The notes below the pieces were generated by a model that did no database searches, was not told where the DNA came from, and saw only the letters and a program-made list of their open reading frames with translations. A program made the position numbers and the translations under genes. This document shows, in pieces, positions 49,854 to 61,399 of a stretch of DNA of 64,000 nt. Position 1 is the first letter of the stretch; each line of letters opens with the position of its first letter. Origin of the DNA: Eumeta japonica (taxonomy: Eukaryota > Arthropoda > Insecta > Lepidoptera > Psychidae); NCBI GenBank assembly GCA_005406025.1, contig BGZK01000477.1:248001-312000 (forward strand), read 5' to 3'.

Positions 49854-49925
49854 TGTGCCGATGACTTTGTAATTTCCATATCCATAAATATTGTGATTCC
49901 TTATTCATACATGAGTATGGAAAAA
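49828..49925. repeat. Palindromic junction at the LINE 5' truncation point
   Basis: 14-bp perfect arms, TCATCGGCACATTG (49828-49841) and CAATGTGCCGATGA (49851-49864). After the centre, plus-strand DNA reads CADDFVIS, a second short copy of the RT catalytic box in reverse orientation to the LINE. Similarity fades by about 49910. Confidence 0.7.
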
Positions 49926-50620
49926 ATGCGTTTGTACGTTAGTAATAAATGTCGACGTGTTAGTACAAGCACTAAGCCCCAAAAGAATCAATTCGAGGAT
50001 TCTTTAACGTTAACCATCATTTTCACGAAATCTCCTTTTCATTTTCGATCTCATAAAATTAAAAATAAATATAACTTCTGCTTCTATTTCTGCTAATTTA
50101 ATATGAAATCCTTGATGTACCTAATTTTGTTTAGTTTTTTTTTAATGTCATTGCTTACATTTATTATTAGTCGGAGAGCCAGTAACACCCGTTTCATGAC
50201 GTGCTTGATGCACATTGAAATTTTTATATTGTATTTATATTGGATTGAGAGGTAGATTTACCTGTGTTTGCCTGGGCTATCCTGGGACACCAGGTACTGC
50301 GCATAAAGAACAGGTGTAAAAAAATTAATTCCGAAAAAAGTGTTTGATTCACAGGCCAACAAGTAAAAATTGAAAATTTGGACTATTTTAAAAATAAAAT
50401 TAATTGAGGCAGACACTTTCAAGGGGGTTGATATCGAATAAATCTACCCCAAAGTTGATTTTCTTTAAATTAAATTTGAAGTGTTTGATTCGCGCTGCCA
50501 TTTTTTTTAGCGTTTTAATTAAATATAAAAAAAAATATGTGCAAAAAGGCAGACACTTTTTCCGGGGTTTAATCACCGGAAAATGTGAAAAAAATTATAA
50601 AATACAATAGAAAGAGATAG
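49926..50620. other. Non-coding stretch
   Basis: AT-rich. GGCAGACACTTT appears twice (about 50409 and 50548) with similar following text (GGGGTT, ATCGAA/ATCACC), perhaps an old duplication. Confidence 0.4.
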
Positions 50621-50632
50621 GATGCGCGCGAC

Positions 50633-50669
50633 TGTCGATATGAGTGAGAGCGCCTCACTCATATCGACA
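50633..50669. repeat. Perfect hairpin (16-bp arms, 5-base loop)
   Basis: TGTCGATATGAGTGAG, AGCGC, CTCACTCATATCGACA. Confidence 0.95.
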
Positions 50670-50885
50670 TATTGACAATTTATTTTTAACGCACATTTGG
50701 TAGCAACAAATTGATCCTTATATCAAAATAAATACTTTTATCGCATCTGGTGTTTAAAGTAGATGTACTTTGTCTTTTACACTACATGATTTTTACAAAT
50801 ATTTGAATAGTTATAACGATAGACAAGCGAGTGCGCGATATTATGGTGCGGTCCGGCGGCAGGGTCAGACCATAAAGGTAGGTAG

Positions 50886-50930
50886 AACATTGCGTGCTCA
50901 AATATATGCCATATTTGAGCACGCAATGTT
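50886..50930. repeat. Perfect hairpin (19-bp arms, 7-base loop)
   Basis: Left arm AACATTGCGTGCTCAAATA at 50886-50904, right arm its exact reverse complement at 50912-50930. Confidence 0.95.
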
Positions 50931-51199
50931 TTCCCACGGCCAGCTCTATGGGACTTGCTCACGCGTTTAAAAATCGCGAAATCTGCATGTTTATACAGAC
51001 CAAAATAAATCGTTTAACATAGTTTATAGGAGTATATAGCAGTAGCTACCTATAGCTTTTGCATTACCATCAATCATCATATACTTCCGTACCCATCTAT
51101 CCTTACAAACTATAGCGTTTATAATACCTATAATATATCTTAGTGAGATCATCATAAAAAATACTTAGTTCCAATTTACATACATTACATAATATTATT

Positions 51200-51395
51200 T
51201 TTCGAACACTTATAGCTAGAGAATAGCTGGACCGATTTTCATTTTTAATTTGTTGGATTTGTCTCCGTCCCAATAGCAAAATAATAGAAAAAATTAAAAA
51301 ATTGACAATAAAATAAAACGCTTTTTATCATCATTATCACAATTTTCCATCACCACGCGGGTAAAACCGCGGGCCGCAGCTTGTATTACAATATA
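51200..51395 (+). repeat. Lepidopteran dispersed repeat ending in ...CCGCGGGCCGCAGCT
   Basis: Holds 'TAGCTGGACCGATTTTCATT' and ends 'ACGCGGGTAAAACCGCGGG' followed by CCGCAGCTTGTA. The last part is a common end of a lepidopteran repeat and can form a short GC hairpin. Confidence 0.55.
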
Positions 51396-51431
51396 TGTAT
51401 TATTTCAATTTAGTTTTAACGTTTACCATTT

Positions 51432-51560
51432 TTAGGGTTCCGAGTCAAAATGGCAAAAAAGGAACCCTTATAGTTTGGTCATATACGTTTGTTCGTCTGT
51501 CCGTCTGTTCGTATGTCACAGATATTTTACTCAAAAATTATGTATATTGATGAAATTCAG
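51432..51560 (+). repeat. Lepidopteran dispersed repeat fragment (GTTCCG...CCGTCTG)
   Basis: TTAGGGTTCCGAGTCAAAAT, 'AAAGGAACCCTTATAGTTTG', 'TTCGTCTGTCCGTCTGTTCG' follow the pattern of the family seen at 16341 and 18885. Confidence 0.6.
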
Positions 51561-52780
51561 AGTATAGGTCTTTTGCATAAGCCGCCACTTAGTTTCGTAG
51601 TTCAATCACAAAAATAAATACATGTAATAGAAGCTGAAAAGATTTTTTTCCAACAAACAACAACAAGTGGCACATGTTTTGACAGTTCTTTGAAAAACAT
51701 TTTAAAGTTTTTACCAATTTTTTGACTAAATGAATATTTTCGGAAATAATCGTTCCGAAAGTAGAAGAAATAGTGTCGCCTCTTTATTTTCTAAACCGTG
51801 AAGCCAAAAATATGAAAAAAAATATGAAAAGTAACGCTTAATAAATACTTCCAAAGAAAATTATTTTGAACATCATCAGATATACCGTTTTTGAGTAATT
51901 GCCGAAAAACTGCGCTTCTCAACAAAAGGACGTAAGTGGCTTAAAGATACTCTCTTTTGCTGGTGCACTTTAGTTTACACTAGTTTAAGAGTAACAATCG
52001 ACATACTACTTGTTTCTCTAATTATAGGCGAATAAAGTGCTTATAACTATTATGTGCGGGAAACAAGGAAAAAAGTGTAACAACCTAGTGTTTTCATCTG
52101 TAGTGCAATTCTTTATAGTAACGGCTTCGGACCCCTACTATGGTTCCGACATACTCTTTACCGTTTTTTTTTTAAATATCCAGCTATATCTTGAGTACAT
52201 GATTGCAATGTTTTACCTTATTTCAAATATTTTCTGTCTCTAAACAATGTTTTTAACTTACAACTAAAAATTTATAAATTTAATTAAATTAGAAAGGTAC
52301 TGTTTTAAATTCGGGTGCATGTGCGTGTGCGAGGGCATGTGCGAGTACGTATGTGTTCTGCTTAAAAAACTGCGTCAACTGCCGTAAAGCTAATCAAAAT
52401 TGAACAACGCATTTGAAAGATACCATAGTTGGAAATTTTATTTCTTTTTTAAATAAATTTAGTTTTCTGAATTGGAAGAACTCAAAAAAGCATAATTTAC
52501 TACTGTTTGTATTTTTCAACACTGAGCTCGAAAGTAACAAGAAATTTGAAAAAGGCCTGCTAGGTCAATCGTCTTTTAAATTTCTGAGTATGAAAAGCTC
52601 AAAAAGTTACATAATTTTCTATTTTAGAATTCGAGGAGTTAAAAGCGCATCAATAAATATCATAACGGCAAAATTTTAGGAATAGCCAGCAGAATCGACC
52701 GTTTTTTAGATTTATCATTATACGGCAACGGCAATTAACTTATTACATCCGAAATCGCCCTGTTTATTATTGATAAATAT
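51561..52780. other. Non-coding stretch with a degenerate repeat fragment
   Basis: 52470-52680 holds GAGCTCGAAAGTAACAAGAA and 'GGCCTGCTAGGTCAATCGTC', related to 21205-21330. The rest is unassigned. Confidence 0.45.
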
Positions 52781-52799
52781 CGAATCTATCCAACACATA

Positions 52800-53120
52800 A
52801 CAGAGTCGCAAACAAACCCCGACGATAACATAGACGAGTTCGCAACCGTAGACCATCTGCAGGGATCTGAAAACCGACCTATTATACATTTTCCTCCGGT
52901 CGAACTCCTGCTTCGTTATGGACATAATTCTTTTTCTCCGGCCCGCCGCTTCGTCCCTCGGGCGGTCAAAGGACAAGGAAACGGCCCCGTCGCGTCCCTT
53001 CCACCTTTTACGACGCCGATATCGGCCGTCATCGCTTCCGTGACCACAATCTGCGCGATATCTGCGGCTTAACGTCGCGCAGCCGTTTGCGCGACACTTT
53101 ACAGACGCCGACGTCAGCGA
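52800..53120. other. CpG-rich patch, candidate regulatory element
   Basis: Moderately GC-rich with repeated CpG ('GGCCCGCCGCTTCGTCCCTC', 'GACGCCGATATCGGCCGTCA', 'CGTCGCGCAGCCGTTTGCGC'). Frames are open on both strands (100 and 132 residues) but mirror each other and carry no domain. Mariner M3 begins about 175 bases downstream. Confidence 0.35.
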
Positions 53121-53330
53121 ATATTTTGATTCTGCTCGGTTAATGAAAATTTTAATTCGTGACAAAATCCTTCGCGATTACTAATATATTAATTATTGAA
53201 TAAAATACTATTGTGTAATTGTTGATAGTTAAATGCGATTTCTTTTAAAATTCGAGTTTGTTTCGAATTTATAATATTTTGTAACGGGTTTTATACTGGA
53301 TTGGAGAAATTTTTTTTTTGTGTTTTGTTA

Positions 53331-54050
53331 TTATAACAAACTGAAAATAATTTTACATTTACGTTTTATTATAATAGTGCCGTTTGTGCCATTTCGCTCC
53401 ACAACTTGGTGCCATTTTGTAAGTAGTGATATAATCCCATTCCTGTGGAAGTTTTGAGACTTCTGTTTAAAAAACTGCGACAAGTAGTTTTGACAGTTCT
53501 CTCTTGATATTAACGTAACTCTACCTAAATAATTCCGAAGACGCTGAAACAGATTAAAGTTTTTGGATGCAAGGTTAAAGATATATGGTGAATGCATTAA
53601 CAATTCCCAACAAAATTCCCTCAATATTTTCTGAGTCGCTAAAGATATCTGTAGTCTGGCGATATCATGGTGAAAAACCATACCCTTTCTGTTGATCAAT
53701 AACGGCCGTTTTTCCTCATTTCCTCCTTGAGTTTCATCAGCTGTTGGTAGTAGAAATCCGAATTGATGGTTTTTTTCCGACGGTAACAGCTCATAATGAA
53801 TAATGCCCTTCCAGTCATGCGCATAACATCAACTTATTGCGAGTTAATCCGGGTTTCACTATAGTCTGTGGTACTTGCTCGCCTTATGACCATGATCATT
53901 TTCGCACGTTATTGTCGTAGGTAATAATCCAGTTTTTATTTTATTATTTTTTTTCCAAAACGGTTCGATTTCTTTACGTTTCAATAGAAAATCGAAAATG
54001 AATACGCGATTCGTTAAATTTATTTTAGTGAGCTTGTGTAGGATTTGAGT
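53331..54050 (-). pseudogene. mariner transposase (C-terminal half) of M3
   Basis: The longest readable transposase piece of M3. The D34D aspartates are not both preserved and the frame is broken upstream, so it cannot act in transposition. Confidence 0.85.
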
Positions 54051-54065
54051 AACCAGCTTCTATGT

Positions 54066-54073
54066 ATGTCCGC
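54066..54073. repeat. Left target-site duplication of hAT-like element 2
   Basis: ATGTCCGC; pairs with ATGTCCAC at 56839-56846, one mismatch. Confidence 0.8.
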
Positions 54074-56838
54074 TAGTGTGTCCCAAAAAAATTAAAGTCT
54101 TTTTTTAACATATACCCTTTTAATTTTTTACTTTTAAGTCAAAACAATTATATCCACCGTAACTCGTGCCTAACCTGTCGATGTACTTGTGATTACTCGT
54201 TATTTAGTTATAGAACTCGCATTGTTTTCAATCAGTCACATGTCAGTGCAATTACGCAGCTCTGAAAGCGGTATATTTTTAATAGGTGACGTAAACCATA
54301 AAATAACGGGTTCAAAACTTTCATCAAATGGACAAGTTCTAGCAGTTTTATTTTCAATATCCGTGAAATGAATTTAACTGTCAATGAAAGCGCGAATCTC
54401 ACTATTCGCAAGTGTATTATCTATGGAAGAAGGGGCATATTCCTACTAAATCTTTGCCTAATTGTGTGAAAAAATTCGTAAACTTATATTAAGTTTGGAG
54501 GGACATGCAAAAAAAATCGCAAAAGACACAAGACGTAATTAAGCAGCACCGTCAAGACTTTGTCAACAATTTAGACAGATATTTTATTTGACATTGCACA
54601 CGTCGATGCGCTTCAATTAATAAATATAAATTAGGATCGAATATTTTTAGTGTCAAAAAAAACAGGGCGACCTGGTCACTTAGCAGGAGTGGATAAAAAA
54701 TTGACTGATGGAGAGGAAAGACCGCGCCTCAGAACTATCGAAGAAGAAAACGACGTGCTAAGTGTTTGTCTAAACCGACTCCTTCGACATCATCTTATGT
54801 ACCGTTACAAGACGACTCATCATCTGAATCTAATGAAAACTTAGATTTACAAGAGGACGAACCGAAGCTTATCGATAACATGCAACTATACAAAACACCT
54901 TTGCGGAGAGATTTTATTACTCCAAAATTAGTAGCAGCTCTAGATAGGTGTCAGTTGAATAGAGGCATTCTGTGTTCATTCTCGAAGCAACTATTGAAGC
55001 ACTTGGATATAATATTGATGAATTTCCGATAAGTAAGTCTTCCATCCAAATAATTCGCACAGAAAAACGGAAAAAACGCGCTGAAGCTATAAAAATTGAT
55101 TATAATAAGGTACCGGGAGTTGTGACTGTTCATTGGGACGGCAAGCTTTTGCCTGTTTTAAGTGCTCGGAAATAAAAACAATAATGTCTTCCTATAGTTA
55201 TTTCTTATGAATACAAGTTATTACTGTACCAAGACTTGAAAGTTCTACAGAAAGTAAACAAGCACAGGCAGTTCGGAACACAATTATAAACTGGAATTTA
55301 GAAGATAAAGTGCAAATTCATTGTTCTGATACTACTGATTCAAATACAGGTCGTATGAACGGTACCTGCGTGCTTCTTAAACAAAAACTGAACAGAGAAA
55401 TGTTTATTTTTTGCTTGCCGATATCACGTTTATGAATTGGTCTTAAAAGGGGTATTTGAAGCAAAAATCAGTCAAGTAACTACAAATCCTGATATTACGT
55501 TCTTTAAAAAGTTGCGAAAAAACTGGAAAAGTATTATTGCTGATAGAATACCGAACTTTAGAGAAAAACTTACGCAGCACCTGACTGACTCTGAAATTGA
55601 CAACTTGCTAGAGTTTTACCGAACTGAACTGACAAAAGAAATAGTCAGAGATGATTATCGAGCGTTAAAGGAGCTTTCTGTGATATTTTTAGGTGGAGCT
55701 ATAAAGAAAAAAAATTAAAATCTGATCTCCAGGTGCCGTGCACCAAGCTCGATGGACCAAGGCGAGAGCGATTTATTCCTTGAAAATATCGTTATTTAGT
55801 GCTCAGTTCAAGATCACAAGCAAAGACAAGGCGGCATTCATTGATGTTTGCTTGTTCTTTGTGTCATCCTACGTTAAATCATGGCTTCAATGCACTTCAG
55901 CAATAAAATTTCCTTACTAAGATTCGTTCTTTTTGATATCAAAGAAGTCTTACGAGGAAATTGATAATACGATCTCAAAAGCAGCCTTGCAGAAGATTTC
56001 TCAGCATATGTGGTATTAAACTGACGAAGTTTCTATATTATCACTGTTTGATGATGATGTCGACCAAGAAACTAAAGTTAAAATGGTTCAAAATTTAACC
56101 AAAGAGGAAGAAGTAACTCATGGTAAACGATACATTCCATCGAAAGAAGAACTTTGCGATTTGTTAATGAACATTGGCATTAATAGTAAAATACATTTTT
56201 GCTTTCGTTCCCTTAGACAGTGTATATTTTTAACACTCTTGTCTTATTTTGTTTCTGAAATCTCTGACTTCATTTCAGTAAGTAAAAAGAAAGACCTTAT
56301 TCAACCGCCTTAAAATTGAAGACAGTTTTCTACATGAATGTCCTACTTTATGGTCAAATAATGCTTCGTTTCAAGAAGCCAGAAAAAACAATTCGGTACT
56401 GAGGGCAGTAAACGATATAGCCGAAAGAACGATTAAGTTAATGCAAGGCTTTCATGGATTAATCACTGTTGAGGAGGAACAAAAACAAATTTTATTACGT
56501 TGCGTACAAGAACACCGAAAAATTTATCCTGGCTCTAAAAACAAACGTTAAAAGGAAAATTTGAACAATAATACTTTTAATGTAAATCAAAAAATTATAT
56601 ACTATTTGGGTGTATTGGAGTTTTAATTAAGTAGTAAAAATTAAGTTCTTAATTCCTCCTACAGTAAGTCAGTACAAATATTCATGTCAAAAGTTAGGCA
56701 TCAAGTCGGCACTGGTTATCGTTGTCCAATCGCAATAATATTAATTATTTGAGGCAATGACGTCAATTGGAATAAAAATAGAAGGATGCGTATTTGATTT
56801 CGCGAAAAAAAAATTCCCTTTTGTCTTGGGAGACACTA
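54074..56838 (+). mobile_element. hAT-like DNA transposon 2, inserted in mariner M3
   Basis: Ends TAGTGTGTCCCAA and the inverted TTGGGAGACACTA (two mismatches), flanked by an 8-bp duplication, which points to the hAT superfamily. Length 2765 bp. It carries a broken plus-strand transposase-like gene. It lies within M3, so it is younger than that mariner insertion. Confidence 0.8.
54650..56551 (+). pseudogene. Transposase-like gene of hAT-like element 2, broken
   Basis: A protein family I recognise as repeated in arthropod genomes but usually left unnamed. Fragments in order: SKPTPSTSSYVPLQ (54766 onward), VPGVVTVHWDGKLLPVLSA (55111-55167), IHCSDTTDSNTGRMNGTCVL (55315-55375), YELVLKGVFEAKISQVTTN (55437-55490), IVRDDYRALKELSVIFLGGA (55640-55700), then MHQARWTKARAIYSLKISLF (55738-55797, carrying a small change in the ARW segment), and a C-terminus FHGLITVEEEQKQILLRCV ending at 56551. 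At least four frameshifts or stops break it. The D of CSDTT is a plausible catalytic acid. Assignment to hAT relies on ends and target length, not on the protein. Confidence 0.7.
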
Positions 56839-56846
56839 ATGTCCAC
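56839..56846. repeat. Right target-site duplication of hAT-like element 2
   Basis: ATGTCCAC; one mismatch to the left copy. Confidence 0.8.
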
Positions 56847-57352
56847 TTTTTTTTCAAATGGGTTAAAACTGTTTTGTGATTAATCTCCAGCTCTTCATGA
56901 TATGTCGTAAAAATTAGTATACCGATCTAGCTTTACTTTTTACGAAAAAAACATCGACTTTACCAGTATCAGGTAGACCAGAGCGAGATTTATCTTTGAC
57001 CTCAAAATTACCGGACTGAAAACGCTTGAACCAGTTTTGTGCTACTTTTACCGACAGTGCATTAGATCCATATATGTCACAAATTTTTTTCGGAGCTCGT
57101 GTCGCATTTTTTTGGTTTTTGCTATAAAACTTTAAAATGTATCGAATTTGAACGTTAGATTCATTTATTTTGGTGAACAGAAAAACAATAGAAAAATGGA
57201 CGGAAACCGTTTTTAATTTTGTTTTTCTTTTTTTTTTAATATCTTCTATTTAATGGTATCACAACTAGTCAAATACAAATAGCACAACCAAAGAAATTTC
57301 ACTGCTACTTTTTACTTATTAAATACAAAAAAACTTTTCCCCAATCTGCTAT

Positions 57353-59030
57353 AATACCAAAAATACGTTTTTTATAATCTACATTTTAAAACTATCACAA
57401 ATAAAAACGAAATTTAAAAGAAATTGAGCTGGCGGTTAAGTCTATAAATGTATTTGTTTTAATTTTTTTAGCAATTGCAATTAATATTTTTTTGTAGTGT
57501 TTACTTTATAAGGTATCTTTAGTTTCTATAAAAGAAAATTTTATGTATTATCAGGGGCTTGTGGGCATGCGCACATAGAGCCCTCTAAAAGAACTCGCGA
57601 CTTTATGTAGTTATTATACACATAACATCGAAACAGAAAAGCATAGAAGTATTCCTACATAAACAAAATGACCAAACGAAATTGGCTTCGTAGTGGGCGT
57701 GGCATACGATATTGGCTTCGCCGCCGTGCAGATGTTCGCCACGTGTCCTTATTCTTTCTCTTTCTGTCGTCAACGAGTGTCTTCATTTTTTCTCTTTCTT
57801 TCGCTTCTGTTAAGAAATAACAGTGTAATTTCAGATTACAGCTAAAAAGGATAAGAATAAGGTCCTTTGTAAGAGATTTATTTGGTTTAAAAATATGTCG
57901 TGTGTCCTCATTTACGTTTGTACAAGTTGTGTGCCACGAATGAACGTAAGTTTGTTAGACGTTATAATTCTATGCTTTTCTATTTCGATGACACATAAGC
58001 ATAGTTTATTTTTATTTTACAGACAATTTGTTAGTTTCCAAATTATCGAAAGCGATGATAGCATACATTGTTCGAACCAAAATCCATGGTTTTAAAATAG
58101 ATTATCATTTATTACTTATTAAATTCTATTCAAATTTTATAATAAAATTACGTTTGACTTTATCCCTATTGTTTCTGATAAATTTTTTTCAATCATCGTT
58201 CATAATGTTGTCCAACATTGTTTTAGTATCGCTTTGATTTTATTCATTTTAAAAGTCGCTTGTATAAGAAAAGAAAACATTTGGTTAATCCAAACATGCA
58301 TGCTTTAAGCGCTGGTGCAATACGTATGTTATTTAAATTAGAAGTTTATGATAACATAATAATATGAGCTTTTCACCAAAAATCCTTTTTTTATTTTTGA
58401 TTTTCATATAGTTTTAAATAAACTTGAATCGAAAAAAGGATAGGTAATTTCTTATTTATTAGACATCATAGTGCGAAATAAACAAAGTTCAATCTCAACC
58501 TCTATTTTAAATATTTAAGCGAAATGGCGGATCAAAACATGAATAACTGCCAGTTAAAAATTCAATTACAGTTAATCGGTACTATATTAAGCTGTGATTT
58601 TCGATACAGTTATTCCCAATAGATTAGTGATGAGATTAAAAAGAAATTAAGTTTAAAATTTAAATAGTTTTTTTAGTTATCATGGTCACACCCACTGCAG
58701 ACGGAATTTCAGGCGTCAGTAGAAGCATACCTACGCTCGCGCTTAAGGCATTCAAAATATATGTTATTAAAAAGATATTAATAAATATTTTCCTCTCTTT
58801 TTTCATAATTTTAATTTAAAGTAGTAACATACAGGAAAATACGTTGTAAGATAAAATTAAGTCTCCATATACTTAATTATTTCACTTACATCCCAAGAAG
58901 AGTTCGGTCGGCCATGCACTACTACTTTTTTATATAACGTAAACAGTTTTTTAATGCTTTACACAAAAGTCGTGAATACGAAGTACTTCAACAATGTTAT
59001 CTTCATCGACGCATTAAAACGATCTATTAT
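57353..59030. other. Non-coding stretch
   Basis: AT-rich. ATTGGCTTCG occurs twice at about 57680 and 57711 in a GC-richer patch. Nothing else recognised. Confidence 0.45.
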
Positions 59031-59034
59031 CGAT

Positions 59035-59285
59035 AAATATGCCATCCATCGACACTAGCAGTCGATGCATGCGACACGACGCGACGTAGCGTTCGCAATC
59101 AGCGATGATTAATGGCGGGGGTGCGAGTGGACCGGGGGAGGGACGAGGACACGCGTGCCAATCAAGTGACAATTAGAAGCCTCTACGGACCCGCGCCGCT
59201 ACCGCCTTCGTGATACGCTACTGGTATACGGCACTGGCGGCCGTCCCCGGCTTTGTTCGCGTGAAAGCCGTACGTTTCGCATCTT
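59035..59285. other. CpG/GC-rich island, candidate regulatory element
   Basis: 'GACACGACGCGACGTAGCGT', a TGATTAATGG homeodomain-like site, 'AGTGGACCGGGGGAGGGACG' and 'GGACCCGCGCCGCTACCGCC'. No supported frame. Confidence 0.35.
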
Positions 59286-59644
59286 GTAATTTTTGCTTCC
59301 CCATCTGACAAATAGATTGTGCATATCATAAGTATAATCCAATAAAAAGATATGACACATAAGTACTATCAGCGACCTGATTTTCAGTCTATGTACGGTA
59401 ATAATCTGCATTGAACATATTCGTGGTCTTAATTCGAAGTAAGATTGCCTATTTAATTAAGCATTTTTCGTATTTATTTTATTTTTAAAATATGAAATTT
59501 AGTGGTCCGGCTCGCATACGCATGAATAACTCAATATTTATTCTAAATATAGTACTAAATATCAAATATTTATTCCCAAGCAAAGTTAGTTGCTCGACAA
59601 TAAACACCAACTTCAATAACGCGAATGAGTTATTAAAAGCTAAT

Positions 59645-59714
59645 AAGCTGAGTAGTTTGAAATTCAGCTTACTAAGTGCCTTAGCATAAAATTCACTAGA
59701 AGGCACTCAGTAAG
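59645..59714. repeat. Two overlapping hairpins
   Basis: AAGCTGA (59645-59651) pairs with TCAGCTT (59664-59670). CTTACTAAGTGCCTT (59668-59682) pairs with AAGGCACTCAGTAAG (59700-59714), with one mismatch. They share three bases, so only one can form fully at a time. Confidence 0.85.
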
Positions 59715-60925
59715 GCATATTTTGCTTGAAAATTATTGTTTAGTTATGCACGCTGACCACACTCGCTGTGGGTGTGCAAGTGTTCGCGTGTTTTATGGCA
59801 GAAATGTTACACAGCGGTCAAGGAAAATACTAACTTTTTAAGTGTTAAATATGTAAGAAATATTGCAGAGCGAATCTAAATCTAAAGCCAAAGTATTAGA
59901 CTAGCAATCTAATTAAGTAGATATTAATAAAGAACTTATTCTAATATACTTTTAAATGACTTGTTCAGTTTGTTTCGACTTTACGAGTATTTGTGTCTGT
60001 ACATATTCTATAAGCTGTTTTCATTACGACATTTTTTGATTATTCTTATTGCGTAAACCATTTCTATCCCTCTTGCAATGTTCTATGTGGTAAACAGTTT
60101 TCCAATGTATAAGTACATATGTATTCGTATGTATATATTTCCAATGTATTCGTATATCGATACGTATAACATTATTTTTATTTCGCTTCATATTATACAG
60201 TTTCATCACAGAAGTGCATAAATAAATTATTTTAAAATATCTTTGAATGTTTTATTAGAGGTATTTTGAATTATATTTGCCATTTAAAGAAGTTGTTTTT
60301 TAAAAAAAATACTTTTACGACAAAAAATATCTTAGATAAATTTATATATAGTTACTGTATAAAAATGCCCACTGATAAAAGGCAACAATTTACTTTTTGT
60401 TAAAATGCTTATAAGGGGAAACTTCGAAATAAATCCAACAATTTCGGTATGTCAATTTCAATCAACACTTTAATAAACTGAAATATTACATTCCCTAAGA
60501 GCCTACGAGAAATAAATTGTGCGCCAACGCCACGTCGCTTTCTCGCTCAGGATGAAAATAATATAATACTTTATACAAAGTTACTGTGACGGTTACTTTG
60601 GCACGCAATTATCAGAAAAAGGAATATGAAAGTCAAAATCTAAGTACTCGGAAAGTCATAAAGAAGCTTTCGATTAAGCTTTTAAAATTATTACACGCGT
60701 AACTATAGTCACACTATTGTCTTGCATAAAACTACCTTCAAATAGGCGTAAGCTAAGAACTTGAAGCTACCATAAGTCATTACTAACTTCGCTGATGAAT
60801 TTATTTTCGAGTGCTTAGTACTCGGGTCTAAGTGTGTATAATTTCTATTTTAATTACTAAATTTTAGTCACAATAAAGCATAGGGGTAAAATTTAAAGAC
60901 TAGGAAGTAGTTCACATTACTCTAT
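59715..60925. other. AT-rich non-coding stretch
   Basis: Nothing recognised. Confidence 0.45.
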
Positions 60926-60928
60926 AGT

Positions 60929-60963
60929 TTGTAACCCGAGGTATTAACTACCTCGGGTTACAA
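60929..60963. repeat. Perfect hairpin (15-bp arms, 5-base loop)
   Basis: TTGTAACCCGAGGTA, TTAAC, TACCTCGGGTTACAA. No T-run follows, and this is a eukaryote, so it is not called a terminator. Confidence 0.95.
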
Positions 60964-61395
60964 CTCAACTTATATCAATTTATGGAAATTATAAAAAATC
61001 CCATTATACCAAAGAACCTTATTCATCATTAGTTCGCACGGCTGCTAATAATAAATAAATAGATGGTTTAGGTATAAAAAAAAATCTGGCCGGTGCTTGA
61101 TATTACGTGGCTAGACATCAAACTTCTCGTCGCTATACATTTCTTTAGGGATTTTTAAGTTCTTCAAGCTAAAAATTGTCTGTGTTTTATTTCAACTTTC
61201 AATTCCTCTGCGCTAAAGTACCGCACTTCTGATCGACAATTATAATGTCGCCAAAATCCAATTCTACCGTTTACCATGAAATGTTTCTAATACGAATGCG
61301 GCGATAGACCGATCCTACATCGTGTATACATATCAGTTCGCATAATCTTAAATAATATCTCGGTTTTAAAGTAATTTCAATAAAAAAAAATACGA
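60964..61395. other. AT-rich non-coding stretch
   Basis: Nothing recognised. Confidence 0.45.
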
Positions 61396-61399
61396 ACAA

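Larger units (their letters stand above)
53295..57352 (-). mobile_element. mariner copy M3, split by hAT-like element 2
   Basis: Terminal repeats: left ACTGGATTGGAGAAATTTTT next to TA at about 53295, right ACTTTTCCCCAATCTGCTA ending at about 57352. Removing the inserted 2765-bp element and one target copy leaves about 1.29 kb, the normal mariner size. The minus-strand C-terminal frame 53699-53331 (INRKGMVFHHDIAR...NYLSQFFKQKSQNFH...KWHQVVERNGT) is transposase. Its first catalytic-box Asn is changed (HHDIA for HHDNA), and the PYSPDLAPSD region is altered and lacks the Asp (SPYIFNLASKNF). The 5' half lies at 57230-56870. Confidence 0.9.

Noticed and set aside
52767..53165. 132-residue minus-strand frame
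   Set aside because: It mirrors an open frame on the other strand, is R-rich from CpG-rich DNA, and shows no family motif.
60929..60963. Rho-independent terminator
   Set aside because: No T-run follows and the genome is eukaryotic.
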